Positions 1-7,815 of a DNA stretch of 64,000 bases are shown in pieces. The notes below the pieces were generated by a model. That model was not told the DNA's origin. It searched no databases and worked only from the letters and a program-made list of their open reading frames with translations. The DNA is from Avoscillospira sp045652125. GTDB lineage: Bacteria > Bacillota > Clostridia > Oscillospirales > Oscillospiraceae. Made by a program: the position numbers and the translations under genes. Where the stretch lies: assembly GCA_045652125.1 (NCBI GenBank), contig JAZRTT010000031.1, positions 17,884 to 81,883 of the forward strand. Reading direction: 5' to 3'. Within the stretch, counting starts at the first letter, position 1; each line of letters begins with the position of its first letter.

Positions 1-374
1 ATGACCCGGTTGGAGCAGGGAGGAATCACCGGCTCATGGGCTTGATGGGCCTTCAGGGGGAGACCCCTGGAACCGTCGGCCTCCACCAAAACATAGTCTG
101 CCAGCCGGGAAAGAGCTTCATACTCCTGTATGGGGGCAGTGAGCTTGCCGCCTTCTGCCGGGGTACCCAGACAGATTTTCGGAGCGGGCAGGCAATCAAT
201 GGACCCGGTGACCAAAGGCAGATTTTCTGCCGGAAAAATATGGGCAGAGGTACAAACAATGACTGTCCCCGGCAGTTCCCGGCAGAGCCGGGAAAGCAGA
301 CTGGTTTTTCCGCCGGAACCGATGATGGCTGTGATGCCGGGTCGAATTCCCAGCAGTTGGTACAGCTCAGTCAT
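1..374 (-). CDS. yqeC: YqeC-like selenium-dependent hydroxylase accessory protein (5' part only)
   Basis: This minus-strand reading frame begins at the ATG at 372-374 and runs off the left edge of the window, so only about 124 N-terminal residues are visible. It opens with [13 protein letters not shown], followed by a P-loop-like [12 protein letters not shown] and later [14 protein letters not shown], which are hallmarks of the YqeC family. That family is genetically linked to selenium-dependent molybdenum hydroxylases; its chemistry is not established. The start shares 8 bases with the end of metA (ATGACTGA), which implies translational coupling. The frame was read directly from the reverse complement. 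A molybdate transporter lies elsewhere in the window, which fits a molybdoenzyme-using host, but no hydroxylase gene is visible here. Confidence 0.8.
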   Translation of the reverse strand, partial: MTELYQLLGIRPGITAIIGSGGKTSLLSRLCRELPGTVIVCTSAHIFPAENLPLVTGSIDCLPAPKICLGTPAEGGKLTAPIQEYEALSRLADYVLVEADGSRGLPLKAHQAHEPVIPPCSNRV

Positions 375-1305
375 CGCACCGCTCTCCCCGTCCGATGGCC
401 ATAACATCAAAGGGTGTGGACTGATAAACGAAGTAATTCAGCCAATTGCAGTACAACAGATTGGCATGCCCCCGCCAACGGACGATGGGTTCTTTTGTAT
501 CATCGTCGTTGGGGAAGTAATTTTTCGGCACCTCAATGGGCAGCCCCATATCTTTATCCCGGCGGTATTCCAGATTGAGCGTTTCCGGGTCATACTCCGA
601 GTGGCCGGTGATGAACACCTGCTTGCCCCCTTCGGTCTGCATGGCATACAGGCCGGCTTCCTGAGATTCGGCCAGAATCTTAATGGCGGGGACAGCCTGG
701 ACATCTTCCCGGCGGATGGTGGTATGCCGGGAATGGGGGACCCAGAATTCGTTGTCAAATCCACGCATCAAAATGGGGTTTTTGTAAACGACCTTGTGAG
801 GGAATACGCCAAATATTTTCTTTTCCAGAGGGTACTTTTGAATACCGTAGTGGTAGTATAAGCCGGCCTGTGCACCCCAGCAGATGTGGAATGTGCTGTG
901 GACATGGGTCTTGGTCCACTCCATAATGCGGCAGAGTTCTTCCCAATAGGTCACTTCCTCAAAGGCCATTTGCTCCACAGGGGCTCCGGTGATGATCATG
1001 CCGTCGTAATACTGATCGGCAATTTCATCAAAGGTTTTGTAAAAGGCAAGCATATGCTCCTGCGAGGTGTTTTTGGTTTTGTGGGAACTGACCTGGATTA
1101 GCTCCAGCTCCACCTGCAGGGGTGTGTTGCCCAAAAGCCGGGACAACTGAGTCTCCGTGACAATTTTGGTGGGCATGAGGTTCAGCAGAGCGATCCGCAG
1201 GGGACGGATCTCCTGTGTTGCTGCCCGCGTTTCAGGCATAATAAAAATATTTTCACTTTCCAGTGTTTGTCGAGCCGGGAGGCCGTTGGGAATTTTAATG
1301 GGCAT
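367..1305 (-). CDS. metA: Homoserine O-acetyltransferase, MetA type
   Basis: The 312-residue protein acylates the hydroxyl of L-homoserine, the first committed step of methionine synthesis, in the cytoplasm. It has the family's full length and the catalytic residues in the expected places: Cys142 in HICWGAQAG, and His235 and Glu237 in GHSEYD. Position 111 is Glu (GAPVE), where the succinyl-specific E. coli enzyme has Gly. In characterised MetA proteins Glu111 goes with acetyl-CoA use, so acetylation is inferred. The product would feed the O-acetylhomoserine sulfhydrylase encoded 16 bases upstream. An AAAGGAG site precedes the ATG by eight bases. Confidence 0.95.
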   Translation of the reverse strand: MPIKIPNGLPARQTLESENIFIMPETRAATQEIRPLRIALLNLMPTKIVTETQLSRLLGNTPLQVELELIQVSSHKTKNTSQEHMLAFYKTFDEIADQYYDGMIITGAPVEQMAFEEVTYWEELCRIMEWTKTHVHSTFHICWGAQAGLYYHYGIQKYPLEKKIFGVFPHKVVYKNPILMRGFDNEFWVPHSRHTTIRREDVQAVPAIKILAESQEAGLYAMQTEGGKQVFITGHSEYDPETLNLEYRRDKDMGLPIEVPKNYFPNDDDTKEPIVRWRGHANLLYCNWLNYFVYQSTPFDVMAIGRGERCDD

Positions 1306-1321
1306 GGAGGTACTCCTTTTA

Positions 1322-2590
1322 TCAGATCTGGGCCAATACCTGTTTCAGGTCAGCGATGATGTCGTTGCTGCTTTCAATACCCACAGAGAAGCGGATGAAC
1401 TCCGGTCCGATGCCGGAGGCATTAAGCTGCTCATCGGTGAGCTGGCGATGGGTGGTGCTGGCAGGGTGCAGAACGCTGGTTCTGGCATCGGCCACGTGGA
1501 CGACGATCTTTGCCAGCTTCAGGTTGTTCATCAGCTTCATGGCAGCGTCTCTGCCGCCTCTGACACCGAAAGAAACCACGCCGGATGCACCGTTGGGCAG
1601 ATACGTTTTGGCCAGCTCATAATACTTGCCGCCCGATAGCAAAGGGTAATTGACCCAGAGGACTTTTTCGTGGCCCTGCAGAAATTGTGCCACGGCAAGT
1701 GCGTTGTCGCTGTGCTTTTTTACCCGGACGGCAAGGGTCTCCAAACCCAGATTCAGCAGGTAGGCGGCCATGGGCTGCGGGGTGCAGCCAAAGTCCCGCA
1801 TGAGCTGGACCCGGGCTTTGGTAATGTAGGCAGCACGGCCAAACTGCCCGGTGTAGATGACACCGTGATAACTTTCGTCGGCTTCCGTCAGCTCCGGATA
1901 TTTGCCCGAAGCTGCCCAGTCAAAGGTGCCGCCGTCCACGATGCAGCCGCCCAGCACATTGGCGTGGCCATCCATGTATTTGCTGGTAGAATGGGTGATA
2001 ATGTCTGCTCCGTGTTCAAAGGGTCTGCACAGGCAGGGGGTGGCAAAGGTGTTATCCACCATAAGAGGGACTCCGTGGCGATGGGCAAGATCTGCCATGC
2101 GGCGGATATCCAGAACGGTCAGCGCCGGATTGGCAATGGTCTCCCCAAAAACCAGCCGGGTGTTTTCATCAAAAAGAGCGTCCAGTTCTTTGTCTGTCAT
2201 GTCATCCCGGGCATAGCGGACTTCAATGCCCATTCGGGCCATGGTTACGGAGAAAAGGTTGATGGAGCCGCCGTAGATATTATTCATGGAAATGAAGTTT
2301 TGACCCTGGGCGCAGATGTTAAAAATGGCCAGAAAGGTTGCAGCCTGACCGGAGGAGGTCAGCATAGCACCCACACCGCCCTCCAGCTCGGCAATTTTTG
2401 CTTCAACGGCTGCAACGGTGGGATTGGAGATCCGGGTGTACATATGGCCTTCGGCTTCCAAATCAAAGAGCTTGCCAAGAGCGGCAGCATCATCATACTG
2501 ATATGTGGTGCTTTGGTAGATGGGAAGCGTACGGGGCTGACCGTTTTTCGGCTCATAGCCGGACTGAATGCATTTGGTTTCAAATTCCAT
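1322..2590 (-). CDS. metY: O-acetylhomoserine sulfhydrylase
   Basis: This 422-residue PLP enzyme converts O-acetylhomoserine and sulfide (or methanethiol) to homocysteine (or methionine). It belongs to the Cys/Met metabolism PLP family: the Schiff-base lysine lies in [10 protein letters not shown], and the C-terminal region has [15 protein letters not shown] and the SVGIES motif. The length suits MetY/CysD rather than the shorter cystathionine gamma-synthases. It is the first gene of the metY-metA-yqeC operon. An AAAGGAG site lies upstream of the ATG, and a good promoter is present at 2621-2649. Substrate choice between sulfide and methanethiol cannot be read from sequence. Confidence 0.92.
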   Translation of the reverse strand: MEFETKCIQSGYEPKNGQPRTLPIYQSTTYQYDDAAALGKLFDLEAEGHMYTRISNPTVAAVEAKIAELEGGVGAMLTSSGQAATFLAIFNICAQGQNFISMNNIYGGSINLFSVTMARMGIEVRYARDDMTDKELDALFDENTRLVFGETIANPALTVLDIRRMADLAHRHGVPLMVDNTFATPCLCRPFEHGADIITHSTSKYMDGHANVLGGCIVDGGTFDWAASGKYPELTEADESYHGVIYTGQFGRAAYITKARVQLMRDFGCTPQPMAAYLLNLGLETLAVRVKKHSDNALAVAQFLQGHEKVLWVNYPLLSGGKYYELAKTYLPNGASGVVSFGVRGGRDAAMKLMNNLKLAKIVVHVADARTSVLHPASTTHRQLTDEQLNASGIGPEFIRFSVGIESSNDIIADLKQVLAQI

Positions 2591-2620
2591 GGTATCGTCT
2601 CCTTTTAAGGGCTTAAAGTT

Positions 2621-2649
2621 ATTGTACGTTGTCCCGGGATGGCTGTCAA
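2621..2649 (-). promoter_or_regulatory. Promoter of metY-metA-yqeC
   Basis: Read on the minus strand, TTGACA (2649-2644) and TACAAT (2626-2621) are separated by 17 bases, close to the sigma-A consensus. The -35 box overlaps the last codons of queT, so queT transcription would run into it. No riboswitch or T-box is visible in the short leader. Confidence 0.7.
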
Positions 2650-3155
2650 GTCAGAGGGCGTGTGCCCAAAAGTTTTTTCATAAAGCCGGTCTTTTTTGTG
2701 AAAAAATAAAGAGGAACGCCCAGCCCATACATGACGGCCAATTCTCCAAACCCTACCTGAACAGCGGCAGTGGCAAAACCAATTGGCATATGCTCCGGAA
2801 ACAGGACGAAGGCCAGCATACCGCCCACCAAAACAGCGTTGCACAGAATGTTGGGCAGGGGCATGAGCCATGGGTTATTACACCGGGAAGTCCACAGACA
2901 GGCCAAGGCTGTGGCGAGGGTGCCTATGACCAGATCCAGAGCGGTTACGGTGGAAAACAGGTTGGAAAGGAAGCATCCCAAAGTGATTCCTATGCCCAAA
3001 AGCGGCTCAAAACAGCACAATGCCACCAATGCCTCCGACAGGCGAAACTGCACAAGCCCATAGGAAAGCGGTGCGGTGAGAATGGTAACGGCGGCATAGA
3101 GCGCCGCTGTAATGGCACAGGCACACACAGTACGGACATTCCAAGTTTTTTTCAT
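2646..3155 (-). CDS. queT: QueT-family queuosine-precursor ECF transporter S component
   Basis: The protein (about 169 residues) is a small integral membrane substrate-binding component of an energy-coupling factor transporter, thought to import a queuosine precursor. Five or six hydrophobic segments are visible. Family signatures include YGLVQFRLSEALVALCC, IGITLGCFLSNLFS and DLVIGTLATALAC. An earlier in-frame start at 3203 would lie inside the leader terminator, so I choose the tandem ATGs at 3158/3155, which follow a GGGAG site. The EcfA/EcfT partners are not in this window. The leader has a hairpin plus terminator that suggests riboswitch control. Confidence 0.85.
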   Translation of the reverse strand: MKKTWNVRTVCACAITAALYAAVTILTAPLSYGLVQFRLSEALVALCCFEPLLGIGITLGCFLSNLFSTVTALDLVIGTLATALACLWTSRCNNPWLMPLPNILCNAVLVGGMLAFVLFPEHMPIGFATAAVQVGFGELAVMYGLGVPLYFFTKKTGFMKKLLGTRPLT

Positions 3156-3176
3156 CATGCTCTCCCTTTTTGGGCA

Positions 3177-3275
3177 CAAAAAAAGATGGGTGCAAATACC
3201 CATCCCACCACGGTGTTTTTCCGCGGACGTCCCTGGTTTTGTTTTACGACAGGATGGCTACGAACGAACTGTCGG
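3177..3275 (-). promoter_or_regulatory. Structured leader with intrinsic terminator upstream of queT (candidate preQ1-type riboswitch)
   Basis: On the minus strand the leader holds three helices. The first is CGACAG/CTGTCG (3274-3269 with 3252-3247). The second is CCGCGG/CCGTGG with one wobble pair. The third is GATGGGT-ATTTGC-ACCCATC (3204-3185), followed by seven T, a good intrinsic terminator. The terminator sits between the promoter and the queT ATG, so queT is probably controlled by attenuation. queT genes are often under preQ1 riboswitches, and a preQ1-III class is known in Faecalibacterium relatives. I could not match the aptamer consensus, so the ligand is an inference. Confidence 0.5.
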
Positions 3276-3291
3276 TTATTTTCATGCTGTT

Positions 3292-3320
3292 ATTTTATCA
3301 GAGAAAATACTGCCTGTCAA
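3292..3320 (-). promoter_or_regulatory. queT promoter
   Basis: On the minus strand TTGACA (3320-3315) and TAAAAT (3297-3292) are 17 bases apart. It is back to back with the plus-strand promoter at 3325-3353: the two -35 boxes are only four bases apart. Confidence 0.7.
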
Positions 3321-3324
3321 CGAT

Positions 3325-3353
3325 TTGACACATCCGGGCAATGCGCTTATAAT
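3325..3353 (+). promoter_or_regulatory. Promoter of the beta-CASP nuclease gene
   Basis: TTGACA at 3325-3330 and TATAAT at 3348-3353 are spaced by 17 bases, a perfect consensus. It lies 32 bases upstream of the chosen ATG at 3385. Confidence 0.8.
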
Positions 3354-3384
3354 AAATTAAGATACACGGGAAGGAGTGCCTGTT

Positions 3385-4971
3385 ATGAAGTTGTCTTTTT
3401 ACGGTGCTGCCCATGAGGTCACAGGATCCCGCACCCTTTTGGAAGCTGCGGGCCGCCGGATCCTTATCGATTGCGGAATGGAGCAGGGGGCAGATATTTA
3501 CGAAAATCCGGAACTGCCTGTTGCTCCGGGGGAGGTCGATTATATTCTGCTGACCCATGCCCACATTGACCATTCCGGTATGCTTCCCCTGCTGGTGGCA
3601 CAGGGCTACACCGGTCCGATCTATGCCACAGAAGCCACCACCCGGCTCTGCGGCATTATGCTTCTGGATTCGGCACATATTCAGGAGTCAGAAGCAAACT
3701 GGCGCAATCGCAAGGCCAAACGGTCCGGGGGCGAGGAGATCAAACCGCTCTATACCGTGGCCGATGCACAGCAAACGCTGAAGCAGTTTCACCCCTGTGC
3801 CTACGGAAAAGATTTGGAACTTCCGGAAGGGATTGTCATTCGCTTTCAGGATGCCGGACACTTGCTTGGTTCTGCCAGCATCTACGTGACGGCTGAAGAA
3901 AAAACGGTGCTGTTTTCCGGCGATCTCGGCAATCTCGCCCGCCCGCTGATTCGGGACCCTCAAAAACCAACGAAGGCAGATTTTGTGGTTATTGAGTCCA
4001 CTTACGGTGATCGCATCCACGGTGCAAGGGCAGATTATACCGGCCAACTGACCCGTATTTTACAAGATACGTTGGATCGGGGTGGGAATCTGGTGATTCC
4101 GGCCTTTTCCGTGGGTCGGACGCAGGAACTGCTGTATCTCATCCGGGAGATCAAACAGCAGGGGAGAATCCACGGCCATGATAATTTTCCTGTGTATGTG
4201 GACAGCCCGTTGTCTGTGGAGGCGACCAAAATTTATTCCGGCGGTCTGATGGACTATTATGATGAGGAAACCCTGGAGCTGCTGAAACGGGGCATAGATC
4301 CCATTCAGTTCCCGGGTCTGCGGACCTCTGTTTCCAGTGCCGATTCCATGGCGATCAATCTGGATCCGACACCCAAGGTGATTCTTTCTGCCAGCGGAAT
4401 GTGTGAAGCCGGACGGATTCGGCATCATTTGAAGCACAATCTCTGGCGGCCGCAAAGCACGGTGCTTTTTGTGGGATATCAGTCAGAGGGGACCTTGGGC
4501 AGAAAATTGCTGGATGGAGCCACGTCCCTGAAATTGTTCGGGGAAACCGTGGCGGTAGCAGCCAAAATCGAGCAGATGGATGGCATCAGCGGTCACGCGG
4601 ACCGGGATATGCTGTTGGATTGGCTGCGGGCGATGGAGGTCAAACCGAAGCGGGTTTTTGTGAATCATGGGGAGGATGCAGTCGCGGATGCCTTTGCCGA
4701 AACGATCCGTCAACAGTTGGGGCTCGATGCGGTGGCACCTTATCCGGGGGCTGTGTGCAGCCTGACGGATCTGCAATGGCTGGCAGAAGGTTCCCGGACA
4801 AAAGTGGAAAAAAAGCGGCAGATGCGGCAGCATAATCCTGTTTTTGAACGGCTCTATCAGGCCGGACGGCGTTTGCTGCGGGTCATCGAACAATGCCGCG
4901 GTCGTACCAATCGGGATTTGAACAAATTTGCACACCAGGTTGAGACCCTTTGCAAGGACTGGGAATCGTAA
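3385..4971 (+). CDS. MBL-fold beta-CASP ribonuclease-like metallohydrolase
   Basis: This 528-residue protein belongs to the metallo-beta-lactamase/beta-CASP/RMMBL group, which contains RNA-processing nucleases. The metal site HAHIDH is at residues 58-63, with further ligands in DAGHLLGSA and FSGDLGN. The beta-CASP insert follows (VIPAFSVGRTQELLYLI, LSASGMCEAG). The RMMBL end has SGHADRDMLLDW and FVNHGED. A GTG nine bases upstream in frame overlaps the AAGGAG ribosome site, so the ATG at 3385 is preferred. It is a single gene with its own promoter. RNA cleavage is the family expectation; the target is unknown. Confidence 0.88.
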   Translation: MKLSFYGAAHEVTGSRTLLEAAGRRILIDCGMEQGADIYENPELPVAPGEVDYILLTHAHIDHSGMLPLLVAQGYTGPIYATEATTRLCGIMLLDSAHIQESEANWRNRKAKRSGGEEIKPLYTVADAQQTLKQFHPCAYGKDLELPEGIVIRFQDAGHLLGSASIYVTAEEKTVLFSGDLGNLARPLIRDPQKPTKADFVVIESTYGDRIHGARADYTGQLTRILQDTLDRGGNLVIPAFSVGRTQELLYLIREIKQQGRIHGHDNFPVYVDSPLSVEATKIYSGGLMDYYDEETLELLKRGIDPIQFPGLRTSVSSADSMAINLDPTPKVILSASGMCEAGRIRHHLKHNLWRPQSTVLFVGYQSEGTLGRKLLDGATSLKLFGETVAVAAKIEQMDGISGHADRDMLLDWLRAMEVKPKRVFVNHGEDAVADAFAETIRQQLGLDAVAPYPGAVCSLTDLQWLAEGSRTKVEKKRQMRQHNPVFERLYQAGRRLLRVIEQCRGRTNRDLNKFAHQVETLCKDWES

Positions 4972-4978
4972 AAGAGAA

Positions 4979-5024
4979 AATCGAGGCAAATGTCAAGGAA
5001 AAAGACTTGACATTTGCCTCGATT
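4979..5024. repeat. Perfect 19-bp inverted repeat overlapping the ylxM-ffh promoter
   Basis: The arm AATCGAGGCAAATGTCAAG (4979-4997) is repeated in exact inverse at 5006-5024 around an 8-base loop. The right arm contains the TTGACA -35 box and most of the promoter spacer. No T-run follows on the plus strand, so it is a poor terminator for the upstream gene. On the minus strand a T-rich run does follow, but no minus gene lies there. An operator or a 3'-end RNA structure are both possible. Confidence 0.75.
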
Positions 5025-5034
5025 GTGTTATAAT
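5007..5034 (+). promoter_or_regulatory. Promoter of ylxM-ffh
   Basis: TTGACA at 5007-5012 and TATAAT at 5029-5034 are spaced by 16 bases. The -35 box lies within the right arm of the 19-bp inverted repeat. Confidence 0.8.
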
Positions 5035-5077
5035 AAGCAGGCTGTCAAGCAGAAAACCTTGAAAGGTAGGGAGTTTC

Positions 5078-5422
5078 ATGAAGCACAATGCTCTGGAAAT
5101 GACACTCCTGCTGGACTATTACGGCGAATTGCTTACGGAGAAGCAGCGAACCTGCTTCGACCTTTACTACAATCAAGATCTCTCTCTGGGAGAGATCGCA
5201 GAAGAGGCCGGGATCTCCCGGCAGGGCGTTCATGATTCCCTTGCCCGGGCAGAAGCGGTTTTGTTGGCGATGGAAGAAAAGACCGGCTGTATTGCCAAAG
5301 CCAGAGCGGTGGAAAAGGCTGCCCAAACCATCTGCAAAGCGGCAGAGCGGTTGATGGAAGTCCCCGGTGCCGGGGAATTGGCGCAGGTCATCGTGCAGGC
5401 TGCAAAGGAAATGAAGGAGTAA
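5078..5422 (+). CDS. ylxM: YlxM/p13-like helix-turn-helix protein linked to SRP
   Basis: The 114-residue cytoplasmic protein has the family layout: an N-terminal LLLDYYGELLTEKQR segment, a sigma-70-region-4-like helix-turn-helix (LGEIAEEAGISRQGVHDSL) and a C-terminal helical tail. YlxM proteins are almost always encoded next to ffh. In streptococci the homologue modulates SRP GTPase activity; its role elsewhere is less certain. The ATG follows AAGGTAGGGAG, and the stop is three bases before ffh, so the two are co-transcribed from the promoter at 5007-5034. Confidence 0.9.
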   Translation: MKHNALEMTLLLDYYGELLTEKQRTCFDLYYNQDLSLGEIAEEAGISRQGVHDSLARAEAVLLAMEEKTGCIAKARAVEKAAQTICKAAERLMEVPGAGELAQVIVQAAKEMKE

Positions 5423-5425
5423 CCA

Positions 5426-6781
5426 ATGGCGTTTGAAGGTCTGACAGATAAAATATCAGCGGTATTCAAAAAGCTCCGCGGCAAAGGCCGCCTTACGGAA
5501 GCGGATATCAAGGCCGCCATGCGGGAGATCCGCTTGGCATTGCTGGAAGCGGATGTCAGCTACAAAGTGGTCAAGGACTTTATCGGCAAGGTTTCCCAGC
5601 GGGCTGTCGGTACAGATGTGCTGGAGAGCCTGAGTCCTGCCCAGATGATCGTAAAGATCGTCAATGAAGAACTGACCGCCCTCATGGGCAGTGAGAATCA
5701 AAAACTTTATCAGGCTTCCCAGCCGCCTACCATCGTTATGCTGGTGGGTCTGCAGGGTGCCGGCAAGACGACCAACGGTGCAAAATTGGCGGGGATGTTC
5801 AAAAAACAGGGCCGCCGTCCTCTTTTGGTTGCCTGTGATATTTACCGCCCCGCCGCGATCAAGCAACTGCAGGTGGTGGGGCAGCAGTTGGAGCTTCCCG
5901 TGTTTGAAATGGGGCAGACCAACCCGGTGGAGATCGCAAAGGCAGCCATTGCTCATGCCGTGCGCCATGGAAACGACATGGTGTTTCTGGACACTGCCGG
6001 CCGCCTGCATGTGGATGAGCAGCTCATGGAGGAACTGAGATCCATCAAGGAAGCTGTCAATCCCCATGAGATTTTGCTGGTCGTGGATGCCATGACCGGT
6101 CAGGACGCTGTCAATGCAGCGCAGACCTTCAATGAATGGCTGGATATTGACAGTGTGATGCTTTCCAAATTGGATGGCGATGCCAGAGGCGGTGCGGCAT
6201 TGTCCGTCAAGGCCGTTACGGGCAAGCCCATCAAGTTTGCCGGTATCGGTGAAAAGCTGGATCAGATCGAAGCGTTCCATCCCGGCAGAATGGCATCGCG
6301 CATTTTGGGTATGGGCGACGTTCTGACGCTGATCGAAAAAGCAGAACAGGCTTTGGATGAAAAAAAGGCTGCCGAATTGGAGCAGCGGCTCCGCAAAAAT
6401 AAATTTACCCTGCAAGACTACTATGATCAGTTGAGCCAGCTGAAAAACATGGGCGGCATGGAGGAAATTCTTGGTATGCTGCCCGGCGTTCATGCAGGAG
6501 CGCTGAAAAATGCCAGGATCGACGAAAAGGCTATGGGGCGGACGGAAGCCATCATTCTCTCTATGACCCCTTATGAGCGGGAAAATCCAAACTGCCTGAA
6601 CCACAGCCGCAAGCGCCGCATTGCTGCCGGTGCCGGTGTCAAGGTGGAAGAGATCAACAAGCTGCTCAAGACCTTTGATGCGATGAACAACATGATCAAG
6701 CAGTTCTCCGGCCCCGGTGCTTCAAAGAAAATGAAAAAGCTGCAGCGTATGGGCGGCGGATTCCCCGGTATGGGATTTTAA
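5426..6781 (+). CDS. ffh: Signal recognition particle GTPase Ffh (SRP54)
   Basis: The 451-residue protein binds signal sequences of membrane proteins as they emerge from the ribosome and, with SRP RNA and FtsY, delivers them to the translocon. The N-domain is followed by the G-domain (P-loop GLQGAGKTTNGAKL near residue 107, DTAGR, SKLDGDARGGAALS) and a methionine-rich M-domain (NMGGMEEILGMLPG, then RRIAAGAGVKVEEINKLL, the RNA-binding helices). Length and domain order are normal. ylxM precedes it, and rpsP and khpA follow, a common Firmicutes order. Confidence 0.98.
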   Translation: MAFEGLTDKISAVFKKLRGKGRLTEADIKAAMREIRLALLEADVSYKVVKDFIGKVSQRAVGTDVLESLSPAQMIVKIVNEELTALMGSENQKLYQASQPPTIVMLVGLQGAGKTTNGAKLAGMFKKQGRRPLLVACDIYRPAAIKQLQVVGQQLELPVFEMGQTNPVEIAKAAIAHAVRHGNDMVFLDTAGRLHVDEQLMEELRSIKEAVNPHEILLVVDAMTGQDAVNAAQTFNEWLDIDSVMLSKLDGDARGGAALSVKAVTGKPIKFAGIGEKLDQIEAFHPGRMASRILGMGDVLTLIEKAEQALDEKKAAELEQRLRKNKFTLQDYYDQLSQLKNMGGMEEILGMLPGVHAGALKNARIDEKAMGRTEAIILSMTPYERENPNCLNHSRKRRIAAGAGVKVEEINKLLKTFDAMNNMIKQFSGPGASKKMKKLQRMGGGFPGMGF

Positions 6782-6856
6782 TGGTTCGTTTCGTGAAATC
6801 ATCACGACGAGATAAAATATCGAGAAATCGAAGAATTTTTTGGAGGTAAACTCACT

Positions 6857-7096
6857 ATGGTAAAGATCAGACTGAGAAGAATGGGTGCAAAGAAGGCTCC
6901 TTTCTACAGAATCGTTGTTGCTGATTCCCGCAGCCCCCGTGACGGCCGCTGCATCGAAGAGATCGGCACCTACGATCCCCTGACCAACCCTGCCACGGTT
7001 ACTGTGGATGCTGAAAAGGCCCAGGCTTGGATCAAGAACGGTGCTCAGCCCACCGAAACCGTCAAGGCTCTTCTGAAGAAGGCTAACGCGCTGTAA
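6857..7096 (+). CDS. rpsP: 30S ribosomal protein S16
   Basis: The 79-residue protein starts [20 protein letters not shown], the classic S16 opening, and has the conserved [19 protein letters not shown] motif. S16 helps assemble the 30S body. A TGGAGG site lies eight bases before the ATG. It sits between ffh and khpA as in many Firmicutes. The rimM-trmD-rplS genes that usually follow khpA are absent here; a terminator comes next. Confidence 0.98.
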   Translation: MVKIRLRRMGAKKAPFYRIVVADSRSPRDGRCIEEIGTYDPLTNPATVTVDAEKAQAWIKNGAQPTETVKALLKKANAL

Positions 7097-7118
7097 GTCC
7101 TGAACAAGGAGTGAGACC

Positions 7119-7346
7119 ATGAAGGAACTTTTGCTGTATGTGGCAAAGAATCTGGTCGACAATCCTGATGCAGTGACCGTGACAGAGATCGAGGGTGAAA
7201 CCACGACTCTGGAGCTGCGTGTGGCACCTGAGGATATGGGCAAGGTGATTGGCCGTCAGGGCCGCATTGCCAAGGAGATCAGAACCATCGTCAAATCCGT
7301 TGCACAGCGTGACGGCAAGAAGGTTTCCGTGGAGATCGTCGACTGA
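7119..7346 (+). CDS. khpA: KhpA-like KH-domain RNA-binding protein
   Basis: This 75-residue single KH-domain protein (older name YlqC) carries the nucleic-acid-binding GXXG loop as IGRQGRIAKEIRTIVKS near residues 45-61. In streptococci and relatives KhpA pairs with KhpB/Jag and affects RNA metabolism and cell growth. It follows rpsP by 22 bases with an AAGGAG site and is closed by a strong terminator. Confidence 0.93.
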   Translation: MKELLLYVAKNLVDNPDAVTVTEIEGETTTLELRVAPEDMGKVIGRQGRIAKEIRTIVKSVAQRDGKKVSVEIVD

Positions 7347-7352
7347 AAAATC

Positions 7353-7379
7353 GTGCTGCCTTTGGCAGCACTATTTTTT
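7353..7379 (+). terminator. Terminator after khpA
   Basis: GTGCTGCC (7353-7360) pairs perfectly with GGCAGCAC (7364-7371) around a TTT loop and is followed by TATTTTTTT. It separates the ffh-rpsP-khpA region from the T-box transcript. Confidence 0.9.
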
Positions 7380-7407
7380 TATGATCTTTCAAAGGAAAAA
7401 AGATAAC

Positions 7408-7436
7408 TTGACATCTGCGGACAGAACGCGTATAAT
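7408..7436 (+). promoter_or_regulatory. Consensus promoter of the T-box/trpB transcript
   Basis: TTGACA at 7408-7413 and TATAAT at 7431-7436 match the sigma-A consensus exactly, with a 17-base spacer. Regulation is probably at the downstream T-box rather than at initiation. Confidence 0.85.
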
Positions 7437-7445
7437 TCACCTATA

Positions 7446-7720
7446 ATAAAATATTGCAAACCGTTGAAGTGGGAGTAACGGCGGCCATGCTCATCCAGAG
7501 AGTCCGGGGTGCTGAGAACCGGGCAGAACACAAACCGTCAAATGGGCCACAGAGGGCACAGTCAAAGGCCGATGGCCGAGTATGCTGTGACGTGAGACAC
7601 GCGTCAGAGGTCGGGGATATGTCGGTATCCCGTAAAAGCGCACGGCTCTGCCGTGAATCAAGGTGGCACCGCGGATCATTTATTCGTCCTTGACAGACAG
7701 GCGTCTGTCGGGGATTTTTG
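7446..7720 (+). ncRNA. T-box riboswitch leader, specifier UGG (tryptophan)
   Basis: The stem I base pairs GTGG (7469-7472) with CCAC (7547-7550) and CGG (7479-7481) with CCG (7535-7537). The AGTA loop-E motif is on the 5' side and a specifier loop on the 3' side holds TGG at 7543-7545. The T-box sequence is at 7656-7674. Its TGGC (7664-7667) would pair with GCCA, matching the G discriminator of tRNA-Trp. A terminator hairpin GACAGAC/GTCTGTC (7692-7709) followed by GGGGATTTTTG completes it. Uncharged tRNA-Trp should favour readthrough into trpB. The specifier assignment comes from the pairing geometry and the downstream gene. Confidence 0.9.
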
Positions 7721-7737
7721 TGTTTTGGGAGGTTTTT

Positions 7738-7791
7738 ATGAGCTTACTTACCAAACGATGGCGACACGGGCATATGCTGAAACAAAATTGA
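7738..7791 (+). CDS. Small ORF (17 codons) between the T-box and trpB
   Basis: An ATG preceded by GGGAGG at a good distance opens a 17-residue frame, MSLLTKRWRHGHMLKQN, ending in TGA 24 bases before the trpB start. It lies downstream of the T-box terminator, so it would be made only when the leader is read through. It contains one Trp codon and is basic. I do not recognise a family. It could be a true leader peptide or chance. Confidence 0.35.
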   Translation: MSLLTKRWRHGHMLKQN

Positions 7792-7815
7792 TTTTATGAT
7801 TGGAGGAATACTACC

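Noticed and set aside
3376..3384. GTG start for the beta-CASP nuclease
   Set aside because: The AAGGAG ribosome site overlaps this codon, so the ATG at 3385 is the real start.
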